DNA of 7,273 bases from Paracoccaceae bacterium (lineage in GTDB: Bacteria > Pseudomonadota > Alphaproteobacteria > Rhodobacterales > Rhodobacteraceae): contig JALQTL010000146.1 of the NCBI GenBank assembly GCA_023260935.1, positions 1 to 7,273 of the forward strand. The letters run 5' to 3'. Each line of letters opens with the position of its first letter. The stretch's first letter is position 1. Under the pieces are notes generated by a model. That model was not told where the DNA came from, searched no databases, and was given only the letters and a program-made list of their open reading frames with translations. The position numbers and the translations under genes were made by a program. Below are positions 5,676 to 7,273 of the stretch, in pieces.

Positions 5676-6596
5676 TTATCCCTGCGGGGTCATCGCCTTG
5701 CGTTGGCGGGCGCGTTCAAGGCCCAGTTGGCGTTCACGCCAGATGATCAGCACGCCGGCGGTGATGACAAGGGCTGCCCCCGCCAGCATGGTGCCGGTGG
5801 GAACCTCGGAAAACACGAACCAGCCGATGGCGATGGCAAAGATCATCGAGGCATAGTCGAAGGGGGCCACCAGCGAGGCATCGGCCTCGCGGTAGCTGGA
5901 GGTGAGCAGGATCTGCCCGACCCCGCCCAGAAGGCCCGAGGTGACCAGAAGGACGGCCTCGGCCGGTGAGGGGATGACCCAGCCGAAGGGCAGGGTAAAG
6001 AGCGACAGGCAGGTGGCGGTCACGGAAAACCAGAAGACGATGGCGGCGGTCTGTTCGGTTGCCACCATCTTGCGCACGAAAACCTGCGCAAGGGCGGCAA
6101 AGACCGCGCCCCCCAGCACCAGCATGGCCCCGAAAGCCTCGGCATGGCCGGCGCCGCCGTCCAGCACCGTCAGGCGCGGCCACAGCACGACCATCACCCC
6201 GACCATCCCCAGAATGACGCAGGAAATGCGGAACAGCCGGACCTCTTCGCCCAGAAACATGGCGGCGAAGATGACGGTCAGCATCGGGGCGGCGTATCCG
6301 ATGGCCGTCACCTCGGGCAGGGGCAGATAGCCCAGACCGGCAAAGCCAAGCCCCATGGCCGAGGTGCCGGCAAAGCCGCGCCAGACATGCCCCATCGGGG
6401 TGCGGGTGCGCAGGCCGGTGGCCAATTCGTGCCGCAAGGCCAGCCAGCCGACGATGACGGGAATGGCAAAGAGCGAGCGGAAGAACACCGCCTCGCCCGC
6501 CGGCACATGGGCCGAGGTGGCCTTGATCATCGCGCTCATCACGATGAAGACCAGAACCGACACAAGTTTGTAGGCAATGCCGCGAAGGGGGCGCAT
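5676..6596 (-). CDS. EamA/DMT-superfamily membrane transporter
   Basis: A 306-residue inner-membrane protein of the drug/metabolite transporter superfamily, with two EamA repeats and about ten hydrophobic helices. Repeat one covers roughly residues 8-140 and repeat two 152-287. Family-typical stretches are the first helices with AGEAVFFRSLFAIPVI (33-48), LPLPEVTAIGYAAPMLTVIFAAMFLGE (91-117, positions only approximate) and the matching second-repeat block SLVAPFDYASMIFAIAIGWFVFSE (241-264). The C-terminal tail is basic (ERARQRK). Members export or exchange amino acids, nucleotides, drugs or other metabolites; the substrate cannot be read here. The start at 6596 has GAGG six bases upstream and the family's usual N-terminus; the frame stays open upstream to 7163, but that part overlaps adenine deaminase and is not protein-like. 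The gene converges on frcK and diverges from adenine deaminase, so it is probably transcribed alone. Confidence 0.9.
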   Translation of the reverse strand: MRPLRGIAYKLVSVLVFIVMSAMIKATSAHVPAGEAVFFRSLFAIPVIVGWLALRHELATGLRTRTPMGHVWRGFAGTSAMGLGFAGLGYLPLPEVTAIGYAAPMLTVIFAAMFLGEEVRLFRISCVILGMVGVMVVLWPRLTVLDGGAGHAEAFGAMLVLGGAVFAALAQVFVRKMVATEQTAAIVFWFSVTATCLSLFTLPFGWVIPSPAEAVLLVTSGLLGGVGQILLTSSYREADASLVAPFDYASMIFAIAIGWFVFSEVPTGTMLAGAALVITAGVLIIWRERQLGLERARQRKAMTPQG

Positions 6597-6605
6597 GGGG
6601 AACCT

Positions 6606-6627
6606 CGATGGCTTCAGGAAGCCATCG
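6606..6627. promoter_or_regulatory. Perfect 10-bp inverted repeat abutting the EamA gene ribosome site
   Basis: CGATGGCTTC (6606-6615) is followed after two bases by its exact reverse complement GAAGCCATCG (6618-6627). On the minus strand the last base of the repeat is the first G of the GAGG ribosome site (6606 to 6603) of the transporter gene. It could be a repressor operator, or an RNA hairpin next to the ribosome site. Which applies cannot be decided from sequence. Confidence 0.6.
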
Positions 6628-6690
6628 CGACGGCACGGCTGCAAGGTGATCTTTGTCCGGGTCACAATTCCGGCGGGGCGGGTTGTGCGT

Positions 6691-6728
6691 GCAAAGCCGC
6701 TTTCCCCCGGCGGCGGGGTCTGCTTTGC
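6691..6728 (+). promoter_or_regulatory. Possible leader hairpin upstream of adenine deaminase
   Basis: GCAAAGC (6691-6697) is exactly complementary to GCTTTGC (6722-6728). The 24-base interior has a C run (6704-6708) able to pair with a G run (6715-6718). It ends eight bases before the AAGGAG ribosome site. I do not recognise a known riboswitch, and the long interior makes the pairing uncertain. Confidence 0.3.
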
Positions 6729-6736
6729 TGGGATCA

Positions 6737-6742
6737 AAGGAG
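6737..6742 (+). promoter_or_regulatory. Ribosome binding site of adenine deaminase
   Basis: AAGGAG stands seven bases before ATG 6750 and fixes that start. Confidence 0.75.
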
Positions 6743-6749
6743 TCGCCCC

Positions 6750-7273
6750 ATGGTTCAGATCACCCCCAAAGCCCCCCTTTCTGACCGGATTGCGCAAGGG
6801 CGCGGCGAGGTGCGTGCCGATCTGGTGCTGAAGGGCGGGCGGGTGTTCGATCTGATCACCGGCGATCTGGTCGAGACGGATGTGGCGATCTGCGGCGATA
6901 CGATCGTGGGCGTGTTCGGCCGGTTCGAGGGGGTGCGCGAGCTGGATGTGGCGGGCAAGGTGCTGGTGCCCGGCTTCATCGACACGCATCTGCATATTGA
7001 AAGCAGCCTTGTCACCCCTTTCGAGTTCGACCGCTGCGTCACCCCGCGCGGGATCACCACGGCGATTTGCGACCCGCATGAGATTGCCAATGTGATCGGG
7101 TTGGACGGTATCCGCTATTTTCAGCGGGCCAGCGAACACACGCTGATGGATATTCGGGTGCAACTGTCATCCTGTGTGCCGTCCACCGATATGGAAACTG
7201 CCGGGGCGCGGATTGATGCGGATGACCTGAAGCAGGTGATGGGGCATCCGTCAGCTATCGGTTTGGCCGAGTT
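6750..7273 (+). CDS. ade: Adenine deaminase, N-terminal part (cut by window edge)
   Basis: The first 174 codons of an amidohydrolase-superfamily adenine deaminase, which hydrolyses adenine to hypoxanthine and ammonia in cytoplasmic purine salvage. The N-terminus forms the family's beta-sandwich lead-in (ADLVLKGGRVFDLITGDLV, 23-41), followed by the first metal-binding strand VPGFIDTHLHIESS (73-86) with the HxH pair His80 and His82. Next comes CDPHEIANVIG (107-117), a hallmark of adenine deaminases compared with other amidohydrolases, then SSCVPS and GLAE near the break. The full protein should be about 570-600 residues, so roughly two thirds lies outside the window. The start has a strong ribosome site. 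It diverges from the EamA transporter across 153 bp; a shared purine role is possible but unsupported. Confidence 0.93.
   Translation, partial: MVQITPKAPLSDRIAQGRGEVRADLVLKGGRVFDLITGDLVETDVAICGDTIVGVFGRFEGVRELDVAGKVLVPGFIDTHLHIESSLVTPFEFDRCVTPRGITTAICDPHEIANVIGLDGIRYFQRASEHTLMDIRVQLSSCVPSTDMETAGARIDADDLKQVMGHPSAIGLAE

Noticed and set aside
6597..7163. Long upstream extension of the EamA frame, giving a 495-residue reading frame
   Set aside because: It runs antisense through adenine deaminase and the intergenic region and is rich in Arg, His and Pro; the protein-like part begins at MRPLRGIAYK, which has its own ribosome site.

Overview
The window reads as ordinary chromosomal DNA of a GC-rich alphaproteobacterium, most likely a Rhodobacteraceae member (Rhodobacter/Paracoccus-like). 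This rests on the strong G/C bias at third codon positions, the FrcBCAK gene set, and the style of the ROK regulator and adenine deaminase. It is inference from sequence character, not from a database search.

Layout. Bases 1-1659 (minus strand) hold a two-gene unit: an RbsD/FucU-type sugar mutarotase (1659 to 1225), then a ROK-family transcriptional repressor (1228 to the left edge, cut just before its C-terminus). The two overlap by ATGA. A 217-bp divergent control region (1660-1876) carries an AT-rich nested palindrome, the best candidate for the ROK operator, and two leader hairpins. Rightward lies an frcBCAK-type operon: periplasmic sugar-binding protein (1877-2890), permease (3001-4080), ATPase (4077-4862) and a P-loop kinase (4859-5473). 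The last three genes are chained by ATGA overlaps. A 202-bp, less GC-rich gap follows and holds only a weak terminator candidate. Then come a minus-strand EamA/DMT-family membrane transporter (6596 to 5676), a 153-bp divergent intergenic region with a perfect 10-bp inverted repeat next to the transporter start, and the 5' part of adenine deaminase (6750 to the right edge).

How the genes work together. The binding protein captures a monosaccharide in the periplasm. The permease and ATPase import it unphosphorylated, and the mutarotase speeds exchange of its anomers. The kinase is placed to phosphorylate it or a derived metabolite, and the ROK protein probably represses both divergent units until the sugar arrives. 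In Sinorhizobium meliloti the homologous system takes up fructose, mannose and ribose. Here the substrate is inferred only, and the mutarotase leaves room for another aldose. The transporter and adenine deaminase genes look unrelated to the sugar locus.

I see no RNA gene, mobile element, CRISPR array or phage gene. The window is mainly a known type of sugar-uptake locus. The points most worth a second look are the regulatory palindromes, the divergent effector site of the ROK protein, and the unassigned substrate of the kinase.
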